Shown: piece by piece, positions 9,960 to 20,189 of the stretch
Layout: each line of letters begins with the position of its first letter
Position numbering within the stretch: the stretch's first letter is position 1
Source of the DNA: Aedes albopictus
Taxonomy: Eukaryota > Arthropoda > Insecta > Diptera > Culicidae
Length of the DNA stretch: 64,000 bases
Direction of reading: 5' to 3'
Assembly (NCBI RefSeq): GCF_035046485.1
Contig: NC_085138.1
Span: 14,077,329 to 14,141,328 of the forward strand
Notes under the pieces: model-generated
What the model was told of the DNA's origin: nothing
Databases searched by the model: none
What the model saw: only the letters and a program-made list of their open reading frames with translations
Made by a program: the position numbers and the translations under genes

Positions 9960-11880
9960 GTTCCAACCACGAGCCCGGAAATGCCATGATAGCTACGTTA
10001 TCTGACCACTTGTTCAATAGAAGGGCCGAGTTTTACCGCACGGCATCAATATGACTTGCGTAGATGACCTCGAATATTTGAACCTTTTATTGATTGCACC
10101 TGAACTAGCCTCTCCTCGAATCTAAGCGCTGCCTCCTCTGTAGCTCTCTGTAGATTTGGGCGATAGCTGATGAAACGACATTCCAACTAAACTCGGCTTT
10201 ACACGTTCTCTGCACAATATCTGCCTAATCAGTCCTGTGTTCTTGCAATAGATGCCCTTTTGTAATGACAAGATAGCGTCTACGGATGACCTCCGCTTCC
10301 AGAAGCCGAACTGGTTGGTCGAGAAGCCATCCATACACCCTCGGTGTTCCTCAACAATTTGTTGAAGATGTTCTCTCGAGTGTCTTTCCCGCCGTGTCGA
10401 GCAATCATATTGGTCTGATCACCGGGTGGTTACCCCTCCTTTGGCAATAGGATCAGGATCTGCCGCATCAAAATCTCTGGGAAGTCTACATCGTGATACA
10501 ATTCTGCATATCGGATCTGAATATCTCCAAAACCTCTGCACTTATTATTTTTAAGGTTAGGTTCAGAACTCTATCCGGACCTGGGACCTTACCTACGGTT
10601 AAGAATTTTACAATCTCCAAAAGTTCCTCATCGCCAGTCCCAGTCCCCAGAGCGGTCCTACAAAAGAAGACCTAGGCCTCGGATCGAGACGCAGAAGAAC
10701 CTCTCGATGATTCTTTTCGGCATCTCTGGAGACTGTTCGGTAAGAGCCATTACACCTTTTGTCTTAGCCATCACGACCCCGTAGGCTTCGCCGCATGTCA
10801 ATATGAACCAGGCAGTCGTAAACGCGACTCGTCGCTCATTTCACTCCTTATCAGTACGTGCTCGCTACGTTCGTTGCCTAGCCCGTAGACAGACGTGGCG
10901 TAGATTTGCCATAGCTTGATTCCATCAGTACGCCGCATCGTGACTACAGAAGAATGCCCTATTCACCTTGGTGACCACGAAGCCCACGAAAGAAGTAGAC
11001 ACAAATCATAGACGGGATTGCTGCCATTTTACCAGAACCATTCGCGGCCCAGTTGCCGTTACTCGCGAGTACTCGATATGGATCCGCGATATCCGTCCTC
11101 TAGTCAGCGAGTACCTGACATAGCAGTGTTTAATTCAGCCGCGTTACTGGCACTGTGTCAGCTGTGGGTCTTTTGAAAGCCGGATAGTTGCTCTCGTTAA
11201 TTGCTTGCTTTTCGCGGATTTCCCGGAACAAATCAAACACGTGGGAGAACTCGTGCAGCCTTGTGTCTTATGGGCTTCATCCACACAGCTTGCTTCTGGC
11301 AGGGTCTTTGCATTCCCATGACTTGTGTCCTGATTCCAGACACCTGAAGCAAGCCTCCAGTGGCTCGTATATGGTCTGATGGCGTACCGACTAGCTCATC
11401 TTGAGCTTACCTATTTGCTAGTGTCAGGTAGCTGAATCAAGATCACCTTTGTCTCTGCCGGGCATTTCCGTAGCCAAAGAGCCTTCGCCTCGATACCCTG
11501 AGCTCGAAGATCATTTCACCTGTACGAGTACGTCGAATACCACGTACGTTGGCTCCAAGATTTATAAACTTGGTATCGTTCCACACCGCCTCAAATGTTA
11601 CGAGTTGTTAAACTCGCTAGTCTTGATGACGAGCAGGTCTTCTCGCGCTCCTCCTACATTTTCTTGGCGTGGTGTCTCTGCGCTCCTGTTCCTCTTGTTG
11701 TTTACTCTTCTCTTCATTCCTGTCCACAATAGTCCGAGGGCGTTCTCACCCTGATCTACTCTAAAGTGTGATGGCTGTGGACCTACAAATGGTCGCAGAC
11801 CCTATACTCCCTTCAATCCTGGACGGGCGGGCCATTTCGACTCCTTCCCTCTTCCCAGCTTTCCAGAACGCCTCACCGGG
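9960..11880 (-). pseudogene. Decayed R1-clade-like non-LTR retrotransposon
   Basis: Minus-strand pieces keep the order of an R1-like element. A gag-type CCHC knuckle (CFRCLESGHKSWEC) is encoded at 11310-11351. RT core pieces follow downstream: PGPDRVLNLTLK-like and LPKEG near 10430-10600, then NQFGFWKRRSSVDAI in the frame at 10122-10334, which mirrors the R1 motif QFGFRKGRSTVDAI. Every frame is broken within about 100 codons. R1 elements typically sit in 28S rDNA, but no rDNA flanks this copy. The boundaries are approximate, and assignment to the R1 clade rests on motif wording. Confidence 0.65.
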
Positions 11881-11898
11881 ATTCGAATCGCTAACTTA

Positions 11899-12056
11899 GG
11901 GGTTGTCCATAATCCACGTGGTCATTTCTTGGGAGATTTCGAACCCTCCCCCCGTGCGGTCTTTCATTCATACAAAAAAATTTAAATTTGTATGGACCGT
12001 GATCTTTAATCAACCCTCCCCCCCCCCTAACATGACCACGTGGTTTAGAACTGACA
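11899..12056. mobile_element. MITE with GTCCATAAACCACGTGG-type ends
   Basis: The left end GGTTGTCCATAATCCACGTG and the inverted right end GTTCTAAACCACGTGGTCAT form imperfect TIRs around a C-rich interior. The same family appears as fragments at 12262-12357, 40515-40666 and 58228-58265. Confidence 0.65.
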
Positions 12057-12149
12057 CATCAAACTGCGGCGATTTGTCCAACCTTTAGCATGGTTGACGA
12101 ATTCTGTGAGGAAATCAACACTGGAGACCGGAAATTCCAATTTAGGCCC

Positions 12150-12720
12150 AAAATTCATGATGGCAGTTTAATATTCAAGATGGCGGCTCCAAATTCACAA
12201 ATGTCACAAATGGAGGATAACGTGCCTTTGAAGCCGGCCTTCTGATACCCCCGTCCCCCATGTAGACTTTTTTCCATACAAAATTTTCGAAATTTGTATG
12301 GAGCGTAGATTTTGGCCATAACCCCCCTCTTCCTCTATTAGTCTACGTAGTTTATGGACAAGTCCAAGAGTTTAAAGCTCTAAAACCAAGCAATATGGGT
12401 ATATTTGGTATGGGAAAAATGTCTATAGTGCAAAAATGGCGATCAGAATATTCAAGATGGCCACCTAAAATCCAACATGGCGGCTCCAAATTTAAGATGG
12501 CGGCTCCAAATTCAAGATGGCGGCTATTTTATGGAGTTTTAGGCCCTAAAACCATGCAATATGGGTATATTTTGTATTGAGAAGATGTCCGGAGTCCAAA
12601 AATGGTGACCAGAATATCAAAGATAGCGGTTTAAATTCCAAGATGGCGGTTCAAAATTCAAGATGGCGGCTCTTCTATGGAGTTTTGGGCTCTAAAATCA
12701 TGCAATTTTAGTATAGCGGC
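12150..12720. repeat. Tandem AAGATGGCGGC-word array with 167-bp higher unit
   Basis: At least eight words of the form AAGATGGCGGC(TCCAAATTC) or one-base variants occur, e.g. near 12178, 12458, 12475, 12493, 12513, 12640 and 12660. They are arranged in about 20-bp steps. A longer unit starting GCAATATGGGTATATTT is repeated with a period of about 167 bp (12390, 12557). The core GCCAT/ATGGC matches the binding word of YY1/Pho-type zinc-finger proteins, but any binding is inference. Confidence 0.75.
12262..12357. mobile_element. Fragment of CCACGTGG-type MITE
   Basis: The right end, inverted, reads GGACTTGTCCATAAACTACG followed by TAGAC, as in the family at 40515-40666. The central hairpin ATTTTCGAAATTTGTATGG is present and the left end is eroded. 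It separates two parts of the ATGGCGGC repeat. Confidence 0.5.
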
Positions 12721-13127
12721 TTTTAAGGGATTGAGGCTCTAACATCAAAAGCCAGATAAACAATAAATTGTAGGATAAGCCTAAGTTAAAATACATAAAA
12801 ATAAAAACTTAAAAAAGAGATAAACGATATGATTTTGGGGCCATGAAAGGAAATTTTCATTAAACGTATGAAAGTGCGATATTCTTCACCCAACATGTGA
12901 CTTTGTTTTTTAGAAATGGGTTTCGAAGGCACGAGAAAGGTGACATCACCGCTAGGTGGATTTATAAGGATTTTATTTGTATTTTAGCTCATTTTGGAAA
13001 CCCACAAGTAGCATGAAAAAAAAATGGTCCAGTGTCCTCCTTGCTCCGTTAACAATTGAGCATCTTTTTTGCCCCCTGGATCATTTATTCCTCGTCACGA
13101 GTTGCTTCACACCTTTGATTGGGATTA
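12721..13127. other. Unassigned, with a probable dispersed repeat end
   Basis: There is no gene. The phrase GGCACGAGAAAGGTGACATC at about 12929-12950 looks like the end of a common mosquito dispersed repeat, but no partner end was located. Confidence 0.3.
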
Positions 13128-13338
13128 GGGTACACCGGGGCAAGTTGAAACGGGTTGGGCAAGATGAAACGCGAAGTTCTGAAATAGATTTCAATAAAAT
13201 TTGGAAATTTATCCTACGCTAAAAGTTTGTTTGAATCAAAAACTATTTGTGGCAATCAAATTGTTTATCATCATTTTAAAACATGTTAACCCGCTCTTTC
13301 ATCTTACCCCACCCGTTTCAACTTGCCCCGGTGTACCT
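13128..13338. mobile_element. TA-flanked MITE, GGTACACCGGGGCAAG family
   Basis: TIRs of at least 27 bp (GGGTACACCGGGGCAAGTTG... and its complement) are flanked by TA at 13126-13127 and 13339-13340. It is 211 bp with no coding capacity. A decayed relative starts at 4005. Confidence 0.9.
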
Positions 13339-13590
13339 TACCTTGTTTGGTGGACTCTTACCTCTTAGTGCTATTCTAATCTATCAGCAACACAGCAATC
13401 TTAAATGCCTGAAATGCCCAATAGTACATGATACGCTCTTAAACACTCCTAATAACTAATGAAAACTTCTGAAAGGCTAATGAACCCTCCAAAGGTCTCC
13501 TGAAACTCCTCAGAATTACGTCTGAAAATCATTTGGAATCCTATATTCCACCTGAAATGCTTTGAAAATTCCCAAAACCCTGAAATTTAA

Positions 13591-13705
13591 CCCTCGAGCA
13601 GTCGCATCTTTGACTACCTGCAACGACGCCACTCTCACGCTGTGTACCAAAAGCGTGCATTTTTCATGGTGCGTGTACTCAGTACACGACGCGACCGCTC
13701 CCGGG
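13591..13705. mobile_element. piggyBac-type MITE, right TSD eroded
   Basis: The left end TTAA-CCCTCGAGCAGTCGC and the right end GCGACCGCTCCCGGG-TTGT form imperfect TIRs with CCC/GGG termini, as in piggyBac elements. The left TTAA is intact and the right has become TTGT. Internal GTGTACTCAGTACAC is a perfect palindrome. Confidence 0.6.
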
Positions 13706-14763
13706 TTGTTTACAAAATAGAATAGAAATCGTTATCATCTGATCGGTAGTCAAGCAGGACACTCCTTCCTACGCTCATGACTATCTGCCGTATCCTCGAA
13801 AAGCTTTCGCCTCAGTCGATTTGCCTTAGCTAAGCCGGCGAATGAGAATCCAAAATCCAAAATGCCTCATGCGAATGTAGGTACCTACCTATTCGTGTGC
13901 GAGTGAATGTGTGTGTAGGTATGTCAATGTGGGGTTCAAAGCGCCCAAGCTGCGGGTCGAAAATTTTCCAGAGCATTTGAATATTTGTACAAACTCACCG
14001 ATTCCGTGCAAACAGGCAGCGGCCAAGTACCTACTACTACTGTACTGACTGGTGCCTCCGCGCCGCCGAATGAGGTCCTGCTGACTGGCTGTGTACCCTT
14101 TTCCGTCCGTACGCGCGCTCGCTGTGCTGGATCCTTTGAAGGTACTTCTACCCACCATGCGAGTAAGACTTTCGAAGAACGTCACTCATTCCGCCGCGGT
14201 GGCGTTGGCACAGGCGGCGGGTGGTGGGGAAACATGTGGACCGCGGAGTGGAAATTTTGGAAATTCTCTCTAATAGCATTCTGGTGGCCAGCGGGCTCAT
14301 CCGTTCAGCAGCGTCATACACGACGACCAACACACATGCCGGCACTGGGGTTTATGATGAATTGCTGATAAGGCAGATCCTTTCCGGATGGAGGGGGTGG
14401 ATGATGTGGGGGAAAGGTTTACCGTTGGTTCATTTAGCGCACCTTCTCATTTTCGGATGCCTTCCGGGCCAGGGCCAGGCTAGGACCGATGATGGTGGAG
14501 CGAGCGATTCGCTGGTGGTCGCTTGGCCACAGGAAGGAAAACACATCTTTGCCACTTTGCTGCCGTTTGGATTAAGATTTTGATGAGAAATTGGCTAGCC
14601 CGGTATTTGTGTTGGGAGTGTGTGGCGAATTTTCGGGATGTAATTACATCAATTTGTAAGTTTGATTTGTGTTTGCCGAGTTTGTGTGCGCTTTTGGGCG
14701 TAAATCATTCACGTGAAAGAGTTTTGAAGTAATAAAGTTTGGTGTTCATGTGAGGAATCTATA
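13706..14763. other. Unassigned sequence, no gene recognised
   Basis: Several overlapping short open frames exist (longest about 127 codons, 13985-14368 on plus), but none shows a recognisable domain and they contradict each other in frame. G/C content is higher than in the neighbouring repeats, so it may be unique host DNA. Confidence 0.4.
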
Positions 14764-14765
14764 TA

Positions 14766-14868
14766 CAGTCATACCTCGATATAACGTAACCTCGATATAA
14801 CGTAACCTCGATATAACGTAACTCGATATAACGTAACTTTTACCTCGATATAACGTAACTTTTTTTTG
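14766..14868 (+). repeat. pogo-type left terminus with 16-bp tandem repeat
   Basis: After a TA (14764-14765) the sequence starts CAGTCATACCTCGATATAAC, a pogo/Tigger-type end. It then repeats ACCTCGATATAACGTA about five times with one shortened unit. No complementary right terminus is found within the next several kb, so this is either an orphan end or an expanded terminal repeat. Confidence 0.65.
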
Positions 14869-15329
14869 CGTTCCAACTTTTCATTATTTAAATAATTAGA
14901 GTGATTTACAAAATTTTCTATATGATATTACACCCCTCTTGGAACTAAGCCTGCTATGCAGTTATGGGTTATACGACCAATTTCAAAGTTTTATAATAGT
15001 TTTCGGTGTCACAGTTGATGAGAAATGCTATATAGCTCTTCACAGAACAAACATTACATCTTCTACTCATTATTGACATTACATCCCTACTGGAACATAG
15101 CCTTTAAACTCCAAACGAGATGACAGTAAACAGCATTGGAAGTGAACTAGATTTCGTGTGATACCGGGTGTAAGAACACCAGTAACGGTCCGCTTTGTCT
15201 TAGAGTAAATTTTGCAAAAAATCACTGGAGAAATTCTCTGATAAATCCCTGGAGGAACTTCTAGAGAAATCACTAAAAAAATTTGCGAAGAAATTCTCAG
15301 AAGAACTCTTTGAAGAAATTTCTAGTGAG
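14869..15329. repeat. AT-rich stretch with degenerate repeat at its end
   Basis: Two related words, ATTACACCCCTCTTGGAACT (about 14929) and ATTACATCCCTACTGGAACA (about 15078), suggest an old dispersed repeat. From about 15215 the sequence becomes the degenerate GGAATTCC/GAAGAAAT repeat that surrounds the next SINE. Confidence 0.45.
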
Positions 15330-15801
15330 AAATCCTTACAATGCCAGGGCCTGTGGCGTAGTGGCTACACGTTTGCTTCATAAGCAAATGGTCATAGGTT
15401 CGATCCCAGCCCCGGAACTTTCGTCAGCTGCTTTTTCCCCCTGAGAGCGGCTGACACTGACCCTCTTCTGAGCCCATTGCTCAAATGGATCCGGATACCT
15501 GGATATAGACGATCGGCAACTCATAATGGACCCCCAATCGGACTGGAAAAAGGAACAACCAACAGCCACAGCTTCCTCGTGTTCATCATTCTACCATGAT
15601 AGGGTAGAAAGTGAAAGCAGCGCAACGGCAACCAGTTGGATATACAGTAAGGACCCGATTTTGTCAGCCCCTGGTAGCATTTTGGGCTGACAAAATCGGG
15701 TACCTGACAAAATCGGGACATTTTTTAAAATCATTTTTTTATTCATGAAAAATTGTTCTGAGCACGTCAGAGACGGAGATCGGTGTGGCGGGTCTGATTT
15801 G

Positions 15802-15967
15802 GGTCCGTTTAAATATTACGTAACGTCAATGAGGGGCGGGGGGAGTCCAGCGCTGTTTTACGCTTCATACAAAATTTTTAAATTTCTCTTCCAAAAATAG
15901 TTACGCGGTGGAGGGATAGCGGATAGGGTCTTGTAAAATTTTGCGTTACGTAATATTTGAACGAACC
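15802..15967. mobile_element. MITE with TTTAAATATTACGTAACG-type ends
   Basis: Imperfect TIRs GGTCCGTTTAAATATTACGT and, inverted, GGTTCGTTCAAATATTACGT bound 166 bp with a central hairpin of the TACAAAATTTTTAAATTT kind. The TSD is not clear. It is nested in the pogo-like element. Confidence 0.7.
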
Positions 15968-16299
15968 TTTTGTGGTAAAAAAAAATCGAAAGGGTGTTAA
16001 TGGCACAGAAAAAAATGGTACTTGGCAAAGTTAACTTTCAGTGCTTTTTGACAGCAGAACTATTAAATCTTTTATTTCTTTTTCTTCTTGTCATAACATC
16101 CCTACTGAAACACAGCCTTCTCCTAGCTTATAGCAATTGTGGTCTACAGAAGACAGATGACACTGGTTAGCGCCGTTTAAATCATAACATCTAACTTTAG
16201 CTGTCAACAAATGGAAATGAACAAGCATCTGATTAACAAGTATAGACACTCATAATGTCAGAATTGGCTACGTTTCCACTGCCTTTCCACTTTAATTTC

Positions 16300-17442
16300 C
16301 AGAGCCTAATCTCTAAATAATCTCTGGAGAAATCTTTAAAGAAATGTTCGGTGAAATTTTTAGAGAAACTACCCGAGGACAGTGTTGAGAATACTCACTT
16401 GCAAGAGTGATACTCACTAGCTTCTATCTCAGTCCAGAAGCATGCTATCGAAAAATGATGTTTGAAGGGCTTTTAGATTGTAATTCAATCTAAAAGTTTG
16501 CCAAATAAAGTAAAGGTCGCAGACGCATACCAAAGTTGGAAGAGAGCTGTGAGTACGAGGTGAGTAAAATTCGTGTAATTTATACTCACCATGTGCTCAC
16601 AGCTCTTTCACGGTTTTGGTATGCGTCTGCGACCTTTACTTTATTCGGAAAACTTTTAGATTGAATTACAATCTAAAAGCCATTCAAACATCATTTTTTG
16701 ATAGCATGCTTCTGGACTGAGATAGAAGCAAGTGAGTATAACTTTTCCCTAGTGAGTATTCTCAACACTGCCCGAGGATATACGGAACGTAACCCTCAAG
16801 ACTTTCCCGAAGGGATCCCGTAAGTAGTTTCTGCAAAACCCTGTACAGGAGCTTCGAATAAATCCCTCAAGTAATTTCTGAAAGAATCCTTACTGCAATC
16901 TCCGTAGAAATCTCTAGAGGCATTTCTTTAGCATATTCTGAAAAATTATTAAAAGAATCCCTATTGCAATCTTTGAAGAAATTTCCTTGAGAGATCCATG
17001 GAGGTATTCCTGAAAAAAAGTACTGGGGAAATATCTGGAGCAGTTTACGGAGAAACCAAAGCAGAAATGAATTGTTAATGTCTAGCATGAATTTCAAAAG
17101 AATTTCCAACCAAATTTTCTAAAGGAATTTCAGAAGCAATACCAAGGGATTTTCGTAAACAAATACCAAGAGGTAACCCTGGAAAAATCTCAAGCGGGAC
17201 CCCGGGAAATTCATAGAGGATGCCCAATTGGGAAATCTAACAGAGGAATCATAGTGAAATCTCTAGAGTAATTCTTGTACGAGTAATAACTGAAGGCATT
17301 AATAGAGGAACATTTTACAATTCCTAGAAGGATCCCTGAAGGAATCCTAAGAGAAATTCTTGAAAAATCCCTAGGAAAATTCATGGACTTATGCACGCAG
17401 TAATTCATATAGGAATTATTTCAGAAGTATCTACTGACTGAA
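16300..17442. repeat. Degenerate GGAATTCC / GAAGAAAT satellite-like block
   Basis: Variants of an 11-13-nt word (GAAATCTCTGGA, GGAATCCTTGAAG, GAAGAAATTCC) follow one another without fixed spacing or strict period. The block is interrupted by a hAT-type palindrome (16380-16770). Frames through it are rich in Ile, Pro, Arg and Phe and are artefacts of the repeat. Confidence 0.75.
16380..16770. mobile_element. hAT-type palindromic MITE with 8-bp TSD
   Basis: The 391-bp element begins CAGTGTTGAGAATACTCAC and ends with its complement. Most of its length is two inverted arms (about 170 bp each) able to form one long hairpin. It is flanked by the exact direct repeat CCCGAGGA (16372-16379, 16771-16778). 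CAGNG ends and an 8-bp TSD define hAT. Confidence 0.9.
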
Positions 17443-17464
17443 TACAAGGGATAGACAAAATGAT

Positions 17465-17515
17465 TGATTGATTGATTTGTCTTTATTAAAGAGACTTTCA
17501 GCCCTATCGACACGG
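17465..17515 (-). mobile_element. 5'-truncated SINE tail in MITE arm
   Basis: On the minus strand GGGCTGAAAGTCTCTTTAAT leads into a TCAA/TTGA tandem tail. It lies between AAAATGAT and the CGGG..GGCAAAAT part of the MITE arm, which are contiguous in the other arm. It is the same 3' family as the SINE at 1750-1927. Confidence 0.7.
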
Positions 17516-17794
17516 CACGGGCCGGCAAAATTTTCACTTTTCAAAAAATGGTCAAACAGCTGTAACTTTTCGTAAAATGCATGAAAAAATCTAATATTAT
17601 TGATGTAGGTTGTTCAACTAATTGTGTATCAATGGTTCAATTTTGGGAAAGATCTAGAAAAAGTCATAATTATCCGATAGTCAACTTTGAATGGTTACAT
17701 CTCCGGATTCAATAAACCAGCTATTACACAGCTATTTGACCATTTTTTGAAAAGTGAAGATTTTGCCTGTCCCGATCATTTTGTCTATCCCCTG

Positions 17795-18180
17795 TGTTTA
17801 GGCCTAGTAATATCAGCCCTTCTGGCAGCACGGACGAGTTCCACAGAGCCTTATCACTAGTGGTCTCGTTTTATCATTCGTAGATTGATCCCTTCATTAT
17901 CACTGCTAGCAGGTAGAATAATAGGAACGATCGGATCTAGATCGTATGCGATACTCACCACTGTCCCTCGGTATTACTGTGCATACCGGGCAGTAGTCAG
18001 TTGTATCTAGACCGTGCGCGAATACACGTCTATATCGTCGGAATAAAAGTTCGTTTTCCTCAGTTGGAGTTTTTAATAAACAGTTCGTAGTGATTCTACT
18101 TAACGCGTTTTCCAATCCGTGAAACGAAAGTGCCTACGTGTCCGAAGGGTTTCTCCGCGAGCCGGTCCGAATAGCGTACA
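17795..18180. mobile_element. Solo LTR, 386 bp, TSD CCCTG
   Basis: The segment starts TGTTTAGG and ends GCGTACA (TG...CA). It is flanked by the 5-bp direct repeat CCCTG (17790-17794, 18181-18185), the duplication length of LTR retrotransposon integrases. It contains an AATAAA-type signal (TTTAATAAACAG near 18070). One TSD copy completes the TIR and TA of the host MITE, confirming the limits. No internal retroviral-type coding region is attached, so it is a recombination product. The family (gypsy, BEL or copia) is not determinable. Confidence 0.85.
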
Positions 18181-18187
18181 CCCTGTA

Positions 18188-18900
18188 CATCACTAGAGGA
18201 GTTCCTGTAGACATTACTGGATAAAGTCCTACAGGAATACCAGCAAGAATTCCTGAAGGAATCTCAACCAACAGGAGTTTGTCAACCTGGGGGTATCATA
18301 GGAAGAATGCATGAACAATTCTTAGGGAAATATCTGAAAAGGTTCTTATAGAAATTCCCAGAAAATTTCTTGGAGGAACTTCAGTAGAAGTTCCTGGACT
18401 ATCTAAACATATTTGTATGGAGTAATGTCAGCAGGATGTCTTGGAAGAATCGCTAGGAAAATTCCTGGATAAATCCACGTAGCAATTGTAGGAGGAATTA
18501 TTGGAGAAATCCTTGGAGAAACCCCTGGACACATAGCTGTAGGAGTTCAAAAAAAAATTTTTTTTTTTAAATGCTGTAAGAAATCAGCAAAACTTTTGGA
18601 GGAATCCTAGCAGGAGTTCCAGAACAAGTCTCGAGAAAAGCTTCTGGACAAATCACAGGAGGAATGCCAGAAAAAATCTTAAAGAGACACACCTTAATGA
18701 AACGTTATAAAACTCCCGGAAGAATTCCTTTAAAAGCTTCCGGCGGAATTCTTGGAAAATACCAGCAAAAATTCTTACAAGAAACCACGCAAAAGTTCTT
18801 GAAGAAATTGCAGCAAGAAGTTTTGGGGGAATCCCATCTCGAATCCCTAAGGGTTTCCAATGAATACAATTCTGACAGCAATTTTTGAAGCAAACATAGC
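18188..18900. repeat. Degenerate GGAATTCC / GAAGAAAT block
   Basis: It has the same irregular A-rich purine/pyrimidine word repeats as 16300-17442, here on the opposite phase (GGAGGAATTCTTGGAG, CCTGAAGGAATCTC). Short open frames in both strands at 18664-18893 are products of the repeat. Confidence 0.7.
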
Positions 18901-19800
18901 AGGAAATCTACAATACAAATCTCATAATAAATCTAGACCAACATGTAAAAAAGAGCGGAACAACCATTGCATGTCTCAACTTCTACCACCCTATCTAGGC
19001 GTATTTCAATTTATTTATGCAAACTTATCCCGTTATCAGATAGAGGGGAGTCTGCTCTATCTGTTACTGGTCAGAGATTACATCAAAAGGAAGGGAGAAG
19101 CAATAATTCGAAATGATTGTTGCACCCTTTTCAAATGTTAGTCTATCTGCATCAACCCAAACAAGTAAATCTAGAGGAATCCCAGAGATGCCGGAAAGAA
19201 GTAAATGGATTGACTTGTGATCACAACAACAGGCAGCGTTTATTGTTTGTTCTGTTCCAGAGGAAATTCAGAAGAATAGTCTTTAGGCCCATATAGCCGA
19301 TGTGATAAGCGCACGTGCAATCAGCAAAACCATGCTGAGGGTGACGAGTTTGATTTCCGGTTAGCTCAGAATCCATTTCATAATCCACATTTCCTTAACT
19401 ACTCTGTGTATAAAATATCTTCACGACTACCACACGATATATGTACAAATGCAAAATAAACATTGGCTGTGGGGGATCTCAGTTAAAAATTGTAAAAGTT
19501 CTCATGAAATACTAAGCTGAGGAGCAGGCTGTGTCCCAGTTGGAACGTTATGCCAAGAAGAGAGAGATCTGGAATCTTAGCAATTTAAAACAATATTAGT
19601 TTAAAACATGTGCGAGAGTTGGGTGCTAAAATTGCCTTAATGTGTAATGTTTGCAAAACAAGTTTGGCCGTTTTCAAAAGTTACGCGAGTTTTGTTCATT
19701 GCGTAATTTTTCTATGACGCGTAAAGACATCAACTGCATTAATAATGATTATAAAATTGAAATTCTGAATGGAATAAAAATTTATTTTTTTACTTTTAAA
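18901..19800. other. Unassigned interior of pogo-like element
   Basis: There is no recognisable coding sequence. At about 19465-19566 on the minus strand a phrase (CTCTTCTTGGCATAACGTTC, then GGGACACAGCCTGCTC) looks like a widespread Aedes dispersed repeat. The rest is AT-rich. Confidence 0.4.
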
Positions 19801-20002
19801 AAGGCTGACAAAATCGGGTCAAAAAGCTGACAAAATCGGGGGCTGACAAAATCGGGTCCCCACTGTAGTAGAATTAGAATAGAATATATTTAGGCGCTGT
19901 ACAAATTGTAAATACAGCTTCCAATTGGAATCGCTCACGCAGTGCCCTAGTGGACGAAAGAGCTGTAAAATAGGTTAAAAAATAAAAAAAAATCCTTACA
20001 AT

Positions 20003-20187
20003 ATTTTTTAAAGGCTCACTTCTGTATCTCAGAAGGATATTTCCAAGGAATCTCTGGAGAAACTTCTGAAGAAATCACAGAAGTTTTTCTAGCGGAATCT
20101 GAAGAAGAAAGCTTTTGGAAACTCCGTCAAATTGTGCTGGATGAGTTGTAGCAAGAATACCTGGGTGAATCTTGGCAAATACCTCAA
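20003..20187. repeat. Degenerate repeat flanking SINE copy 1
   Basis: It continues the degenerate satellite-like sequence seen left of 15330. This shows that the SINE landed in such a block. Confidence 0.6.
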
Positions 20188-20189
20188 TA

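Larger units (their letters stand above)
17445..18185. mobile_element. TA-flanked MITE split by a solo LTR
   Basis: The left end CAAGGGATAGACAAAATGAT follows TA (17443-17444). The inverted right end CAGGGGATAGACAAAATGAT ends at 17794, where an LTR is inserted. After the LTR the terminal CCCTG is repeated and followed by TA (18186-18187). The left TIR is further interrupted by a truncated SINE tail (17465-17515). Without insertions it is about 300 bp. Confidence 0.85.
15645..19865. mobile_element. 4.2-kb pogo-like TIR element (composite interior)
   Basis: The left end CAGTAAGGACCCGATTTTGT and the right end, inverted, CAGTGGGGACCCGATTTTGT are flanked by TA (15643-15644, 19866-19867). Subterminal copies of GCTGACAAAATCGGG occur in both orientations at each end. 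TA duplication and a CAGT start fit pogo/Tc1-mariner. The interior encodes no transposase and is filled with degenerate repeat blocks, MITEs and a solo LTR, so it is a non-autonomous element that was itself invaded or that captured repeats. A 216-bp relative is at 20353-20568. Confidence 0.85.
15343..19989 (+). mobile_element. tRNA-Met-derived SINE, copy 1, interrupted
   Basis: The SINE occupies 15343-15644 and 19866-19989 and is split by a pogo-like element. Its tRNA-like head can fold with a 7-nt anticodon loop TTCATAA, giving anticodon CAT, and has B box GGTTCGATCCC. The 3' part after the insertion (TAGAATAGAATATATTTAGG, then a poly-A tail) matches the uninterrupted copy at 23676-24132. 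A TSD of about 12 bp, AATCCTTACAAT, flanks it (15331-15342 and 19991-20002). The insert-free length is about 425 bp. Confidence 0.9.

Noticed and set aside
13985..14583. Possible host gene from overlapping plus-strand frames of 120-127 codons
   Set aside because: Frames conflict, show no domain or codon consistency, and no splice or start context supports them.
14774..14860. CRISPR-like array
   Set aside because: 16-bp repeats are directly adjacent without spacers, in a eukaryotic pogo-type terminus.
18664..18893. Short coding frames on both strands
   Set aside because: They are products of the degenerate GGAATTCC-type repeat.
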